In this document: in pieces, positions 1 to 7,260 of the stretch
How positions within the stretch are numbered: position 1 is the first letter of the stretch
How the letters are laid out: the number at the start of each line of letters is the position of its first letter
From: an uncultured Alphaproteobacteria bacterium
Lineage (GTDB): Bacteria; Pseudomonadota; Alphaproteobacteria; Caulobacterales; Parvularculaceae
DNA length: 16,084 bases
Reading direction: 5' to 3'
NCBI GenBank assembly: GCA_937895955.1
Contig: CALAZI010000015.1
Coordinates: forward strand, 1-16,084
Notes under the pieces: generated by a model
Seen by the model: the letters and a program-made list of their open reading frames with translations, nothing else
Told to the model about the DNA's origin: nothing
The model's database searches: none
Position numbers and translations under genes: made by a program

Positions 1-512
1 GTGCGCATGGAGCGATCGCCCTGCGATGTCACAAGACCGACATTCGTCGTCGCCAGCGCCGGCCGCGCAAAGGCGAGATACTGGTTCGCGCCCAGCTCCA
101 TCAAACGGCCCGCCGGAAACTCCGCCGATACGGTGCGTCCGCGCGTCGTCAGATTGCGCGCGCCCATGGACCGCATCGTCACTGCAAGATCCGACGCCGC
201 ATTCGCCGCGATCGCATCGATCCTCACAAAGCCGTCGCTCGACACATTGCCGAGGAAAAGCGTGTTCGCATCGAATGAGTCCGACGCGGGCCGATCAACC
301 TCCCCGCCCTTCAGCCGGGGCTTCGCCGCGGTTTTCGGCGCAACGACGCCCTTCCGGCTCGTTTTGGCGATTTCGTTTTGCCGGTAGACCCGCTCAAGCG
401 CAGGGCCGATTTTTTTTGCGCCGTCGGCGCTGTCCGGCGCGGCCTGCGCCGGTGCGGCGAACGCCGCCAGGCAAAGCAGCGCAGCGGATTGCATCATCAA
501 TGTTTTTTTCAA
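1..512 (-). CDS. Secreted subtilisin-like (S8 family) serine protease, N-terminal part, runs off the left edge
   Basis: About 170 codons are visible and the rest lies outside the window. The TTG start at 512 is chosen because a strong AGGGAGGA ribosome site lies just upstream and it gives a classic signal peptide: KK at 2-3, a hydrophobic core, and an A-Q-A-A cleavage region near residues 22-25. In-frame alternatives at 500 (TTG) and 497 (ATG) would lose the lysines. A Lys/Ala-rich linker follows (about 30-75). From about residue 85 to 170 there is a compact domain with F-V-R-I-D, A-x-x-S-D-L-A and M-G-A-R-N-L, ending in F-A-R-P, then V-T-S-Q-G-D-x-S-M-R. I recognise this from the N-terminal region of bacterial secreted S8 proteases, where V-x-S-Q-G-D-x-x-M-R precedes the catalytic Asp segment. 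The catalytic triad is not in the window, so the family call rests on this N-terminal pattern only. The gene is probably monocistronic. Confidence 0.6.
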   Translation of the reverse strand, partial: MKKTLMMQSAALLCLAAFAAPAQAAPDSADGAKKIGPALERVYRQNEIAKTSRKGVVAPKTAAKPRLKGGEVDRPASDSFDANTLFLGNVSSDGFVRIDAIAANAASDLAVTMRSMGARNLTTRGRTVSAEFPAGRLMELGANQYLAFARPALATTNVGLVTSQGDRSMR

Positions 513-554
513 TGAGTCCTCCCTCTGAAGAATAAACATCAGATTCAGTTTTGA

Positions 555-601
555 TTGAGACGCGCCCTGATGGGAGGCGCGTGAAGAAGCGGCGGTCTCA
601 A
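555..601 (-). promoter_or_regulatory. Structured leader hairpin upstream of the S8 protease gene, in the 300-bp gap
   Basis: The gap 513-812 carries no convincing gene. It is more AT-rich than its surroundings and should hold the protease promoter. It contains a nested inverted repeat. The outer arms are TTGAGAC (555-561) and GTCTCAA (595-601). The inner arms are GCGCC (562-566) and GGCGC (576-580), around a 9-nt loop. This gives a 12-bp stem with a one-sided bulge of about 14 nt, roughly 45 nt before the TTG start. The same gap holds an imperfect repeat, CGGAAATTG (656-664) with CAATTTTCCG (672-681), and a perfect 12-bp palindrome AGCGACGTCGCT (738-749). The repeats are seen directly; a regulatory role is inference. 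Confidence 0.4.
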
Positions 602-812
602 CCGGCCGTCCCCCAGAGGCAATCTATCACAAGAAGCCGCGGCGTAAATTCAAATCGGAAATTGTAATCTTCAATTTTCCGCACTTATCTGGCGGCTTTC
701 TTTGCGTAGAGGATACGGCCAAATTTTTTCGATTATCAGCGACGTCGCTCCACGCAACGAACTCAGATTCAAACAGTAGAATTTTCGTTGCATTGCGAAA
801 CTAAGAAATGCG

Positions 813-1280
813 TCAGTTTTGCGTCCCACGGATCAAGACGCACTGTCCGGAATAGATTGCGGCTCCCGGCGTATTTTCGTACTGCTTGCGGCCGTAAGCC
901 GCAAAGGCGCCGTCATCGGTGACGCTGATTCCCGCGTCTGCGCCGGCAAAACTCGACCTGTCGCTTGATCGCATCGTCACCGGTCGATTTGCGAAAAGCG
1001 GCGCAGAAATCCGCGCAACCATGACGGCTCTCGGTTCCGGTTCATAAATGTCGGTCGTCCGCAACGGCGTTTCACGCAATTGATCGCCGAAGATCGGTCC
1101 CTCGCCGATTTCCAGCGTGAATTTCTCGGGCGCGTCCGCCAGCGCCTGCGCGGCGGGCGCACCCGCCGCTAGCACTGTCGCCGAACTGATGCGGCACTCA
1201 TAGAATCCGGGCTCGACCGCAGCAGCGGCGCCCGAAAAAATCGCCGCGACGATGGCGGCTCGTCCAGCAACGCGAACCAT
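813..1280 (-). CDS. Small secreted protein of unknown function
   Basis: I do not recognise the family. With the ATG at 1280 the protein is 155 residues and starts with a clean signal peptide: R3 and R7, a hydrophobic stretch at about 8-22, and A-A-A-A-V-E near residues 18-23. This start has a GGGAAG ribosome site 4 nt upstream. The longer reading from ATG 1310 has no well-spaced ribosome site and begins 2 nt after the stop of the M20 gene. The mature chain has exactly two cysteines, C29 (F-Y-E-C-R) and C147 (S-G-Q-C-V), at opposite ends, so a single structural disulfide in the periplasm is plausible. The remainder looks like a small beta-rich domain. It is the last gene of the amidohydrolase/M20 operon, so it may be co-expressed with those exported enzymes. 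No catalytic motif is visible. Confidence 0.72.
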   Translation of the reverse strand: MVRVAGRAAIVAAIFSGAAAAVEPGFYECRISSATVLAAGAPAAQALADAPEKFTLEIGEGPIFGDQLRETPLRTTDIYEPEPRAVMVARISAPLFANRPVTMRSSDRSSFAGADAGISVTDDGAFAAYGRKQYENTPGAAIYSGQCVLIRGTQN

Positions 1281-1281
1281 C

Positions 1282-1305
1282 AGTCTTCCCATGACAGGGA
1301 AGACT
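1282..1305 (-). promoter_or_regulatory. Intercistronic hairpin containing the ribosome site of the small secreted protein
   Basis: A perfect 9-bp inverted repeat: AGTCTTCCC (1282-1290), a 6-nt loop (1291-1296), and GGGAAGACT (1297-1305). It lies between the M20 stop codon (1313-1315) and the preferred ATG (1280). Read on the minus strand, the 3' arm GGGAAGACT carries the ribosome site of the downstream gene. Folding would therefore hide it unless ribosomes finishing the M20 gene open the stem. No T-run follows, so it is unlikely to be an intrinsic terminator. Confidence 0.55.
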
Positions 1306-1312
1306 AACATCC

Positions 1313-2695
1313 TTAATTCAATCCAAGCAAATCAAGCGCCGCCGCCGTCATCGCCTGAACGCCGGTTTTCAATGTCGGTTCGGGAACAGGCGCGAATAAC
1401 GGCGAATGGTTGCCCGGCGGGATGGGGCCTGTTCCGTCGGCGCCGGCGCGGTAGGCGGCGGGATCGAGACCGCCGACCCACATCATCATGGTCGGTATTT
1501 TTTCATCCGTTCGCGCAAACTGGCTGAAATCTTCCCCGCCCATCGAGGGCGGGCGCTCATAGACGCGCGTTTGGCCGAGGCTTTCGCCGACCGCCGCCAT
1601 GACGCGCGCCGTCAGTTCCGGATTGTTGTAGGTCGACGGCGTATAATCCTGTTCGATCTTCACCTCGGGCATCAGTTCCGGCGGCAATCCCGCCGACTGC
1701 GCCTGCGCGATTGCAATGCGCTTGATGCCGTCGAGGAGATGTCGGCGCACCTCATCCTTGTAGGAGCGCACGGTGATTTGCAGATGCGCCTCGTCGGGAA
1801 TGATGTTGTGCTTGTAGCCGGCCTGGAACGAGCCGACCGTGACGACGCCTGAATCGAGCGGATTGGTTTCGCGGGAAACGAGCGTTTGCAGCGCGTTGAC
1901 GATCTGCGCGCCGATGACGATCGGGTCCTTGCCGGTATGCGGCGCCGAGCCGTGCGTGCCGACGCCTTTGACGAAGATGTCGACGCTGTCGACATTGGCG
2001 AGCGCGTAGCCGGACGTATAGGTGACGGCGCCGGCGGGGTCCCATCCGGACGTGTGCTCCATGATGACGTAATCGGGCTTTGGAAATTTCTTGTAGAGCC
2101 CGTCTTCCAGCATCGCCGTCGCGCCGAGCCCGATTTCCTCGGCGGGCTGGCCGATCATGATAAGCGTTCCCTGCCACTGGTCTTTCATGGCGGCGAGCCG
2201 GCGAGCCGTTCCGATCATGATCGCCATGTGGCTGTCATGCGCGCAGGCGTGCATGACCGGCGCGGTCTGCCCCTTGTAATCGGTCGAGACGACCTTGCTG
2301 GCGTAGGGAACGCCGGTTTTTTCTTCGAGCGGCAAGGCGTCCATATCGGCGCGGATCATCAGGGTCGGCCCCTCGCCGTTTTTCATGACGGCGACCAGCC
2401 CGTATCCGCCGACGCCTTCATTGACCTTGCCCGCGTCCTTTTTCGCTTTCGCTTTCGTCCATTTGTCGCCGACGCCCATCGTCACGTCGAAGCCCAGTCC
2501 TTCCAACTCCTTCGCCATGCGCTTGGCGCTTTCGCTTTCCTTGAAGGAAAGCTCAGGGTTCTGGTGGAAGTGCTTGTAGAGCTCGAAAACGTAGGGATAA
2601 TCGGCCGCAACAGCGTCAGCGAGCGCCTTATCTTCGGCGGCGGCCGGCGCAGCGAGCGCAAGCGACGCGGCGGCGGCGAGCAACAATTTCTTCAT
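1313..2695 (-). CDS. Secreted M20D-family metallo-amidohydrolase/peptidase (hippurate hydrolase-like)
   Basis: A 460-residue exported zinc amidohydrolase. The signal peptide is M-K-K-L-L-L followed by an Ala-rich core, cut near A-A-A-E (18-21). The M20 metal-binding motifs appear in order: A-D-M-D-A-L-P at 116-122, H-A-C-A-H-D at 149-154, the P-A-E-E pair at 184-187 (E186/E187), M-E-H at 212-214 and G-N-H-S-P at 428-432. The dimerisation-domain segment G-T-H-G-S-A-P-H is at 246-253, and M-G-G-E-D-F at 385-390 is typical of M20D. The usual family motif is H-A-C-G-H-D; here the Gly is Ala. Known M20D enzymes cleave N-acyl amino acids, hippurate or auxin conjugates, but the substrate here cannot be read from sequence. 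The ATG overlaps the TGA of the upstream amidohydrolase (ATGA, 2692-2695), with GGAG about 8 nt upstream, so translation is probably coupled. Confidence 0.93.
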   Translation of the reverse strand: MKKLLLAAAASLALAAPAAAEDKALADAVAADYPYVFELYKHFHQNPELSFKESESAKRMAKELEGLGFDVTMGVGDKWTKAKAKKDAGKVNEGVGGYGLVAVMKNGEGPTLMIRADMDALPLEEKTGVPYASKVVSTDYKGQTAPVMHACAHDSHMAIMIGTARRLAAMKDQWQGTLIMIGQPAEEIGLGATAMLEDGLYKKFPKPDYVIMEHTSGWDPAGAVTYTSGYALANVDSVDIFVKGVGTHGSAPHTGKDPIVIGAQIVNALQTLVSRETNPLDSGVVTVGSFQAGYKHNIIPDEAHLQITVRSYKDEVRRHLLDGIKRIAIAQAQSAGLPPELMPEVKIEQDYTPSTYNNPELTARVMAAVGESLGQTRVYERPPSMGGEDFSQFARTDEKIPTMMMWVGGLDPAAYRAGADGTGPIPPGNHSPLFAPVPEPTLKTGVQAMTAAALDLLGLN

Positions 2696-4311
2696 TCCGG
2701 CTTCTCCGTACGCTCAAAAGTAAAATCGACGATCGGCATCGGCCCTGGAGCGACGCCGGCTTTCTGTTTTTCCGCGGCGACCATTTCCTTCACTTCGGCC
2801 GCCAGCGCCTTTGCATCATAGACAAGGCCGTCCTTGATCACCGTCTCAACGCCGCCGACGCGGATCGGCTTGTTGGTCTCCGGATCAAGCTTGATGTGGC
2901 CGGAGGCGTAAAGGACTTTAAGATTGGCGATCGGATTTTCGCCGACGATGACGAGATCGGCCTTCTTGCCGACCTGCACGGAGCCGATATCGCGCTCGGC
3001 GCCGAGAATGCGCGCGCCGTCAAGCGTCGCGGCGCGAATGACCTCAAGCGGATGAAACCCCGCCTCGCGCAGCAGTTCGAGTTCCTGAATGTAGCCGAAG
3101 CCGTAGGTCGAATAGATATAACCGGCGTCTTCGCCGGCGCCGACCTTGCCGCCGTTATTTTTGTATTCATTGATGAACGTCATCCAGCGCTTGTAATTAT
3201 CACGCCAGGCGACTTCCTCTTCGGTGCCCCAGTCGAACCAGTAGGAGCCGTGCGCATTGCGGTCCGGGGCGTAGAACTTCCAGAGCGAGGGCATGGTGAA
3301 TTCGTCATGCCACTCGGCGCGGCGCGCGCGCATCCAGTCGCGGCTTGACAGATAGATGGTGAAAGTCGGGATGATCGCAAAATCGCGTTCAAGCAGCGTG
3401 TCGCGGACGAAAGTCCAGCGCTCGCTTCCGGGTCCCGCCGCCTGCGCCCAAAGCTTTCCAGCCTCGCCGAAACGATGCTGCTCGTCTGAATAATTATAGT
3501 CGACAGGATAGTTCTGCAGCGCCTTGTCGGCGAACAGCGCTTCGGGCAGGCCGTACCAGTGTTCCATCGAATTCAACCCGCGCGCCGAGGTGTCGAGAAC
3601 GTCGGCATGCGCGACCGCAAGCTGCGCATGATGCATCGTCGTCTTCAGTTTTTGCTTTTTCGCTTCGTCAAACGCCGCCCAGAGCACCTCTTCCGGGCCG
3701 CTGAAAAACTTGACGCCCGTCGCGCCGTATTTCTTGCAGGCGCGGATTTCAGCGCGCGCGTCTTCCGCCGTATCGACGTCGCGCATCGCGCAGGTGCCGA
3801 AGAACGGAAAGGAGTAGATGCGCGGCGCATCGATTTCATTACGCGCGCTCGCTGTCGCAAGCTCCGCGGTGAATTTCGCGCCCTTGTCGTTGCCGACCTC
3901 GCGCACGCTCGTAATGCCGTGCATGAGCCAGAGCTTGAAGACGTAATCGGGCGGCACGTCCTGGCCCGTGCCGTAGCTGTGGATGTGACCGTGCAGGTTC
4001 ACGAAGCCCGGCAGGACGTATTTCCCTGTCGCGTCGATCTCCGTTCCGCCTTCGAGCGCCGGCCGGTTTTCATCCTTGATCGGCAATCCCGGCGCGCCGA
4101 CGCCGACGATCTTCGCGATGCGATCGTTCTCGACGACGATGTCGACGGGGCCGAAGGGCGGCGCGCCCGATCCGTCAATCAGCGTCGCGCCGCGGATAAT
4201 CAGCCGCTTATGAGGTCCCGTCGCATCATTGCGCGCCGAAACGCCGTCCGGCAGCGCCAGCGCCTGCCCCATCATCGCGGCGATCCCCGCCGCGAACGCC
4301 ATCAACCTCAT
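2692..4311 (-). CDS. Secreted amidohydrolase-superfamily metal-dependent hydrolase (imidazolonepropionase-like)
   Basis: 539 residues from the ATG at 4311, which has GGAGG 7 nt upstream. In-frame GTG 4317 and TTG 4314 are possible but sit too close to that site. The signal peptide spans about residues 1-19 (R-L-M-A-F-A-A-G... ending A-L-A-L-P). The small N-terminal beta domain shows R-G-A-T-L-I-D-G-S-G, then V-L-P-G-F-V-N-L-H-G-H at about 99-109 with the two HxH metal ligands, a likely bridging Lys in G-V-K-F-F (about 201), His residues in M-H-H (about 227-228) and M-E-H-W (about 251), and the final Asp in G-A-G-E-D-A-G (about 395). The C-terminal closing strand is K-K-A-D-L-V-I-V-G-E-N-P. 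This is the architecture of periplasmic Xaa-Pro dipeptidase/imidazolonepropionase-type enzymes; the substrate is unknown. It is the first gene of an operon with the M20D gene, and co-export suggests that peptides or amides are processed in sequence. Confidence 0.92.
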   Translation of the reverse strand: MRLMAFAAGIAAMMGQALALPDGVSARNDATGPHKRLIIRGATLIDGSGAPPFGPVDIVVENDRIAKIVGVGAPGLPIKDENRPALEGGTEIDATGKYVLPGFVNLHGHIHSYGTGQDVPPDYVFKLWLMHGITSVREVGNDKGAKFTAELATASARNEIDAPRIYSFPFFGTCAMRDVDTAEDARAEIRACKKYGATGVKFFSGPEEVLWAAFDEAKKQKLKTTMHHAQLAVAHADVLDTSARGLNSMEHWYGLPEALFADKALQNYPVDYNYSDEQHRFGEAGKLWAQAAGPGSERWTFVRDTLLERDFAIIPTFTIYLSSRDWMRARRAEWHDEFTMPSLWKFYAPDRNAHGSYWFDWGTEEEVAWRDNYKRWMTFINEYKNNGGKVGAGEDAGYIYSTYGFGYIQELELLREAGFHPLEVIRAATLDGARILGAERDIGSVQVGKKADLVIVGENPIANLKVLYASGHIKLDPETNKPIRVGGVETVIKDGLVYDAKALAAEVKEMVAAEKQKAGVAPGPMPIVDFTFERTEKPE

Positions 4312-4384
4312 CAACACCCCTCCAGGACGCCCGAGTCAGGTCATGTTAGGCCATTCGCCGCAATTCGAAAGGCCCGCTGCGCAG

Positions 4385-5419
4385 ATGACCGGATCGAAAA
4401 ACGACCAGACACGCCGCTGGCGGCAGGAAAAGACGGCCGCGTTTCTGACAGCGGCGGCGGCGGCCGCCGAAAAAGACCCTGCAAACAAGCGTCTGTTCGA
4501 AAAGCTTGCCGCTGAAGGCGAAGACCAGGCGGCGATCATCGCCCGCAAATATCAGATCGATCGGCCATTCTCGCCGGCCCTGCGAGCGCGGATCGTAAAA
4601 GAGCTGATCGGCGCTTTCGGCCCGCGGCGGATGAAAGGCGTTCTCGCCGCCATGAAGGTGCGCGGCGTCTCCGTTTATTCCGGCAAGATGCGCCCCGGCG
4701 CTCACCCGATGCCGACAACGACCGAGGAAATCGGCGCGCGCCACAAGGGCGCCGGAGGCGGCGCGCTCCGCGCGGCGGTTTTCGGGGTCAATGACGGCCT
4801 CGTCTCCAACACCAGCCTCGTCATGGGAATGGCCGGCGCAGCGGCGTCGAACGACATTGTCTTCCTTACCGGCGTCGCAGGTCTTCTCGCCGGCGCATTT
4901 TCGATGGCGGCGGGCGAATATGTGTCGATGAAGACGCAGCGCGAAATGTTCGAGCACCAGATCGCGCAGGAAAAGGAAGAGCTGGAACTTTATCCCGAGG
5001 AAGAAGCCGAGGAACTCGCGCTCATCTATGAAGCGCGCGGCCTGCCGCTCGACGACGCTCGCGACGTCGCGAAAAAGCTCATCGCCGATCCGAAGACGGC
5101 GCTTGACGCGCTCGCGCGCGAAGAGCTCGGGCTGAACCCGGACGATCTTGGTTCAGCTTTCGGCGCCGCTTTCTGGTCGTTCGTCGCCTTTTCAAGCGGC
5201 GCATTTTTACCGCTGCTGCCGTTTCTTGTCGGCGCAACGACGCCCGTTCCGATCGCCGCCGCCCTCGCCGGCGTCGCGCTTTTCGCCGTCGGCGCCGTCA
5301 TGAGCCTTTTTTCGGGGCGCAACGCCTTTCTCGGCGGCGTCAGAATGCTGGCGATCGGCGCGCTCGCGGGCGCGGCGACATTCGCGATCGGCGGCCTGTT
5401 CGGCGTTGCGACGAGTTGA
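4385..5419 (+). CDS. VIT1/CCC1-family membrane transporter with a degenerate erythrin-like N-terminal domain
   Basis: 344 residues from ATG 4385. ATG 4343 would add 14 residues, and neither start has a strong ribosome site. The C-terminal part is a VIT1/CCC1 (Fe/Mn transporter) module: A-V-F-G-V-N-D-G-L-V-S-N at 131-142 in the first helix, M-A-A-G-E-Y-V-S-M at 174-182 in the second, a cytosolic acidic metal-binding region rich in Glu (about 189-220), then three hydrophobic helices (about 258-283, 288-309, 320-341). Residues about 10-120 align by eye with the erythrin (rubrerythrin-like) domain found ahead of VIT1 in MbfA-like proteins. However, the expected E-E-R-H ligand helix reads E-G-E-D-Q, and the second ligand helix is short. 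It is therefore probably a transporter without an active di-iron site. It is divergent from the amidohydrolase gene, and its promoter must lie in 4312-4384 or inside that gene. A DUF885 gene follows 80 nt downstream. Confidence 0.88.
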   Translation: MTGSKNDQTRRWRQEKTAAFLTAAAAAAEKDPANKRLFEKLAAEGEDQAAIIARKYQIDRPFSPALRARIVKELIGAFGPRRMKGVLAAMKVRGVSVYSGKMRPGAHPMPTTTEEIGARHKGAGGGALRAAVFGVNDGLVSNTSLVMGMAGAAASNDIVFLTGVAGLLAGAFSMAAGEYVSMKTQREMFEHQIAQEKEELELYPEEEAEELALIYEARGLPLDDARDVAKKLIADPKTALDALAREELGLNPDDLGSAFGAAFWSFVAFSSGAFLPLLPFLVGATTPVPIAAALAGVALFAVGAVMSLFSGRNAFLGGVRMLAIGALAGAATFAIGGLFGVATS

Positions 5420-5457
5420 TGTCGCGGGCGGTGGCGACCGCCGTCGCAACGTGCCAT

Positions 5458-5489
5458 GGTCTTGCCCGCTTTTCCCTTATCGCAAGACC
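5458..5489 (+). promoter_or_regulatory. Inverted repeat immediately before the DUF885 ribosome site
   Basis: Perfect 8-bp arms GGTCTTGC (5458-5465) and GCAAGACC (5482-5489) enclose a 16-nt pyrimidine-rich loop. The GGAG ribosome site begins at the next base (5490-5493), 6 nt before the ATG. The hairpin could set access to the ribosome site, stabilise the mRNA 5' end, or be an operator. It is not followed by a T-run. Confidence 0.4.
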
Positions 5490-5499
5490 GGAGACCTCC

Positions 5500-7260
5500 A
5501 TGAAATTGCGCAAACTCCTGCTCACCGCCTCTCTCGCCGCACTCGCTGCTGCGGGCTGCGCCAAAAAAGCCGAGCAGGATGCGACGCCCGCAGCAACCGA
5601 TGCCGCCGCCGAGACGCAAGCCGCCTCGCCCTGGCCCGATTTCATGGCGTCGTTTCTGGAGAGCTATTTCCCGCTCAATCCGGGTTTTGCGGTCTACCAG
5701 GGCAAACATGACTATGACGGCCTGCTTCCCGACTGGAGCGAGGAAGGACTCGCCGCGAATATCGCCATGCGCAAGAAAGCGATCGCCGACGCGCGCGCCG
5801 TCGATGAGGCGCATATGTCGGACGCCGAAAAATTCGAACGCGATTACCTCATCAGCGTGATGGACGGCGAGCTTTTCTGGCTCGAAGACGCCGACTGGCC
5901 GCACAAAAATCCGGGCTTCTATGTCGGCGGGCTTGATCCGTCGACTTATGTCACGCGCCCTTACGCCGACAAGAAAACGCGGATGAAGGCGTTCATCGCC
6001 TATCTTGAAAACGTTCCCGCCGCGGCGGCGCATATCAAAGCGAATCTGAAGCTTCCGCTCCCCGCAACCTATCTGAAATTCGGACAGGCGGGCTTCGGCG
6101 GTTACGCAGACTATTACAAGGGCGACGCCAAAGCCGCCTTCGCCGATGTCGACGACGCCGAATTGCAGGCGAAATTCGACACGGCCGCCGCCGACGCTTC
6201 CGCCGCGATGCAGGATATCGCCGATCATATCGGCTCGGTCCCTGCGACCGATGACGGCTACGCCCTCGGCGCGGAAAAATTCGCGGCGATGGTCCGGCGC
6301 ACCGAAGGCGTCGACATTTCGCTCGATGCGCTTGAAGCGATCGGCCGCGCGGATCTGAAACGCAATCAGGATGCGCTCGCCGACGCCTGCGCCGTTTATG
6401 CGCCCGGCGCGTCGATGGCGGACTGCATGGGCAAAATGGCGGCGAACAAGCCCGAAGTCGGTCCGGTCGAGGAAGCGCGCGCGCAATTGCCGCCGCTGAA
6501 GCAATTCCTGATCGAGAAAAATCTTGTCTCCATTCCGGGGACGGAAGAAGCGCTGGTTGAGGAATCTCCGCCCTATAACCGGCAGAATTCGGCCTATATC
6601 GACATACCGGGGCCTTATGAAACCGGATTGCCGTCGGTCTATTACATCTCGCCGCCCGACCCGTCATGGGATGAAGCGACGCGCGCCAATTACATCCCTG
6701 GCAAGATGGATCTTCTCGGCACCTCCGTTCACGAAGTCTGGCCGGGGCATTTCCTCAATTTCCTGCACGCCAATCGCGCCGAGTCGATTTTCGGCAAACT
6801 TTTCGTCGGCTACGCCTTCGCCGAAGGTTGGGCGCATTACACCGAAGAGATGATGATGGAGGCGGGGCTGCATGACGGCGATCCCGAAACCAAGATCGGC
6901 CAGCTTTCGAACGCGCTCTTGCGCGACTGCCGTTACCTTTCGGCGATCGGACTCCACGCGCGCGGCATGACGGTCGAGGAAAGCTTCAACCTCTTCCGCA
7001 ACGAATGTTATCAGGACGCCGGCAATTCGACGCAGCAGGCCGCGCGCGGCACGCGCGATCCCGCTTATCTGAATTACACCATGGGCAAGCTGATGATTAA
7101 GCGCCTGCGTGATGATTGGGTTGCGAAAAACTATCCTAACGCGACAGGGCTTGAAGGCTGGAAGGAATTCCATGACGAATTCCTTTCCTATGGCGGTCCG
7201 CCGATCCCGATGGTCCGGAAATCGATGATGGATGAAGCGGAGGCGAAGGCGGTTTTTTAA
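5500..7260 (+). CDS. DUF885-family lipoprotein, predicted zinc-dependent hydrolase
   Basis: 586 residues from ATG 5500, which follows GGAG with 6-nt spacing. Codons upstream of this ATG are open in frame but lack a ribosome site. The N-terminus is a lipoprotein signal: K-L-R-K, a hydrophobic core and the lipobox L-A-A-A-G-C with C20 as the lipidation site. An Ala/Thr/Glu linker follows (about 21-44). The DUF885 core shows the hallmark H-E-V-W-P-G-H at 411-417 (HExxxGH, zinc ligands and general base) and A-E-G-W-A-H-Y-T-E-E at 441-450, the helix that supplies a further Glu. Length and motif spacing match full-length family members, which resemble M32-like metallopeptidases. The substrate is unknown; a peptide is plausible. 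Its stop codon overlaps that of the convergent SDR gene. Confidence 0.92.
   Translation: MKLRKLLLTASLAALAAAGCAKKAEQDATPAATDAAAETQAASPWPDFMASFLESYFPLNPGFAVYQGKHDYDGLLPDWSEEGLAANIAMRKKAIADARAVDEAHMSDAEKFERDYLISVMDGELFWLEDADWPHKNPGFYVGGLDPSTYVTRPYADKKTRMKAFIAYLENVPAAAAHIKANLKLPLPATYLKFGQAGFGGYADYYKGDAKAAFADVDDAELQAKFDTAAADASAAMQDIADHIGSVPATDDGYALGAEKFAAMVRRTEGVDISLDALEAIGRADLKRNQDALADACAVYAPGASMADCMGKMAANKPEVGPVEEARAQLPPLKQFLIEKNLVSIPGTEEALVEESPPYNRQNSAYIDIPGPYETGLPSVYYISPPDPSWDEATRANYIPGKMDLLGTSVHEVWPGHFLNFLHANRAESIFGKLFVGYAFAEGWAHYTEEMMMEAGLHDGDPETKIGQLSNALLRDCRYLSAIGLHARGMTVEESFNLFRNECYQDAGNSTQQAARGTRDPAYLNYTMGKLMIKRLRDDWVAKNYPNATGLEGWKEFHDEFLSYGGPPIPMVRKSMMDEAEAKAVF

Noticed and set aside
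783..811. Short stems TTTCG/CGAAA and GCATT/AATGC after the small secreted gene as a terminator
   Set aside because: Only 5-bp AT-rich stems, with no T-run in the minus direction.
1886..2821. Long plus-strand frames opposite the M20D and amidohydrolase genes (also 3559-4515)
   Set aside because: Antisense to genes with intact catalytic motifs. The translations are His/Arg/Asp-rich mirrors with no signal peptide or motif.
4229..4384. Longer N-terminus for the VIT1 protein starting at 4229
   Set aside because: It would lie inside the start of the divergent amidohydrolase gene and adds a sequence unrelated to the family. Starts at 4385 or 4343 fit better.
5427..5450. GC-rich inverted repeat GGCGGT/ACCGCC after the VIT1 stop as a terminator
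   Set aside because: Only 6 bp with no T-run. Such repeats arise easily in this composition.
5026..6504. 492-codon open frame on the minus strand opposite the VIT1 and DUF885 genes
   Set aside because: It lies wholly antisense to two genes with clear motifs and shows Arg/Gly-rich low-quality composition typical of high-GC shadow frames, with no domain I recognise.
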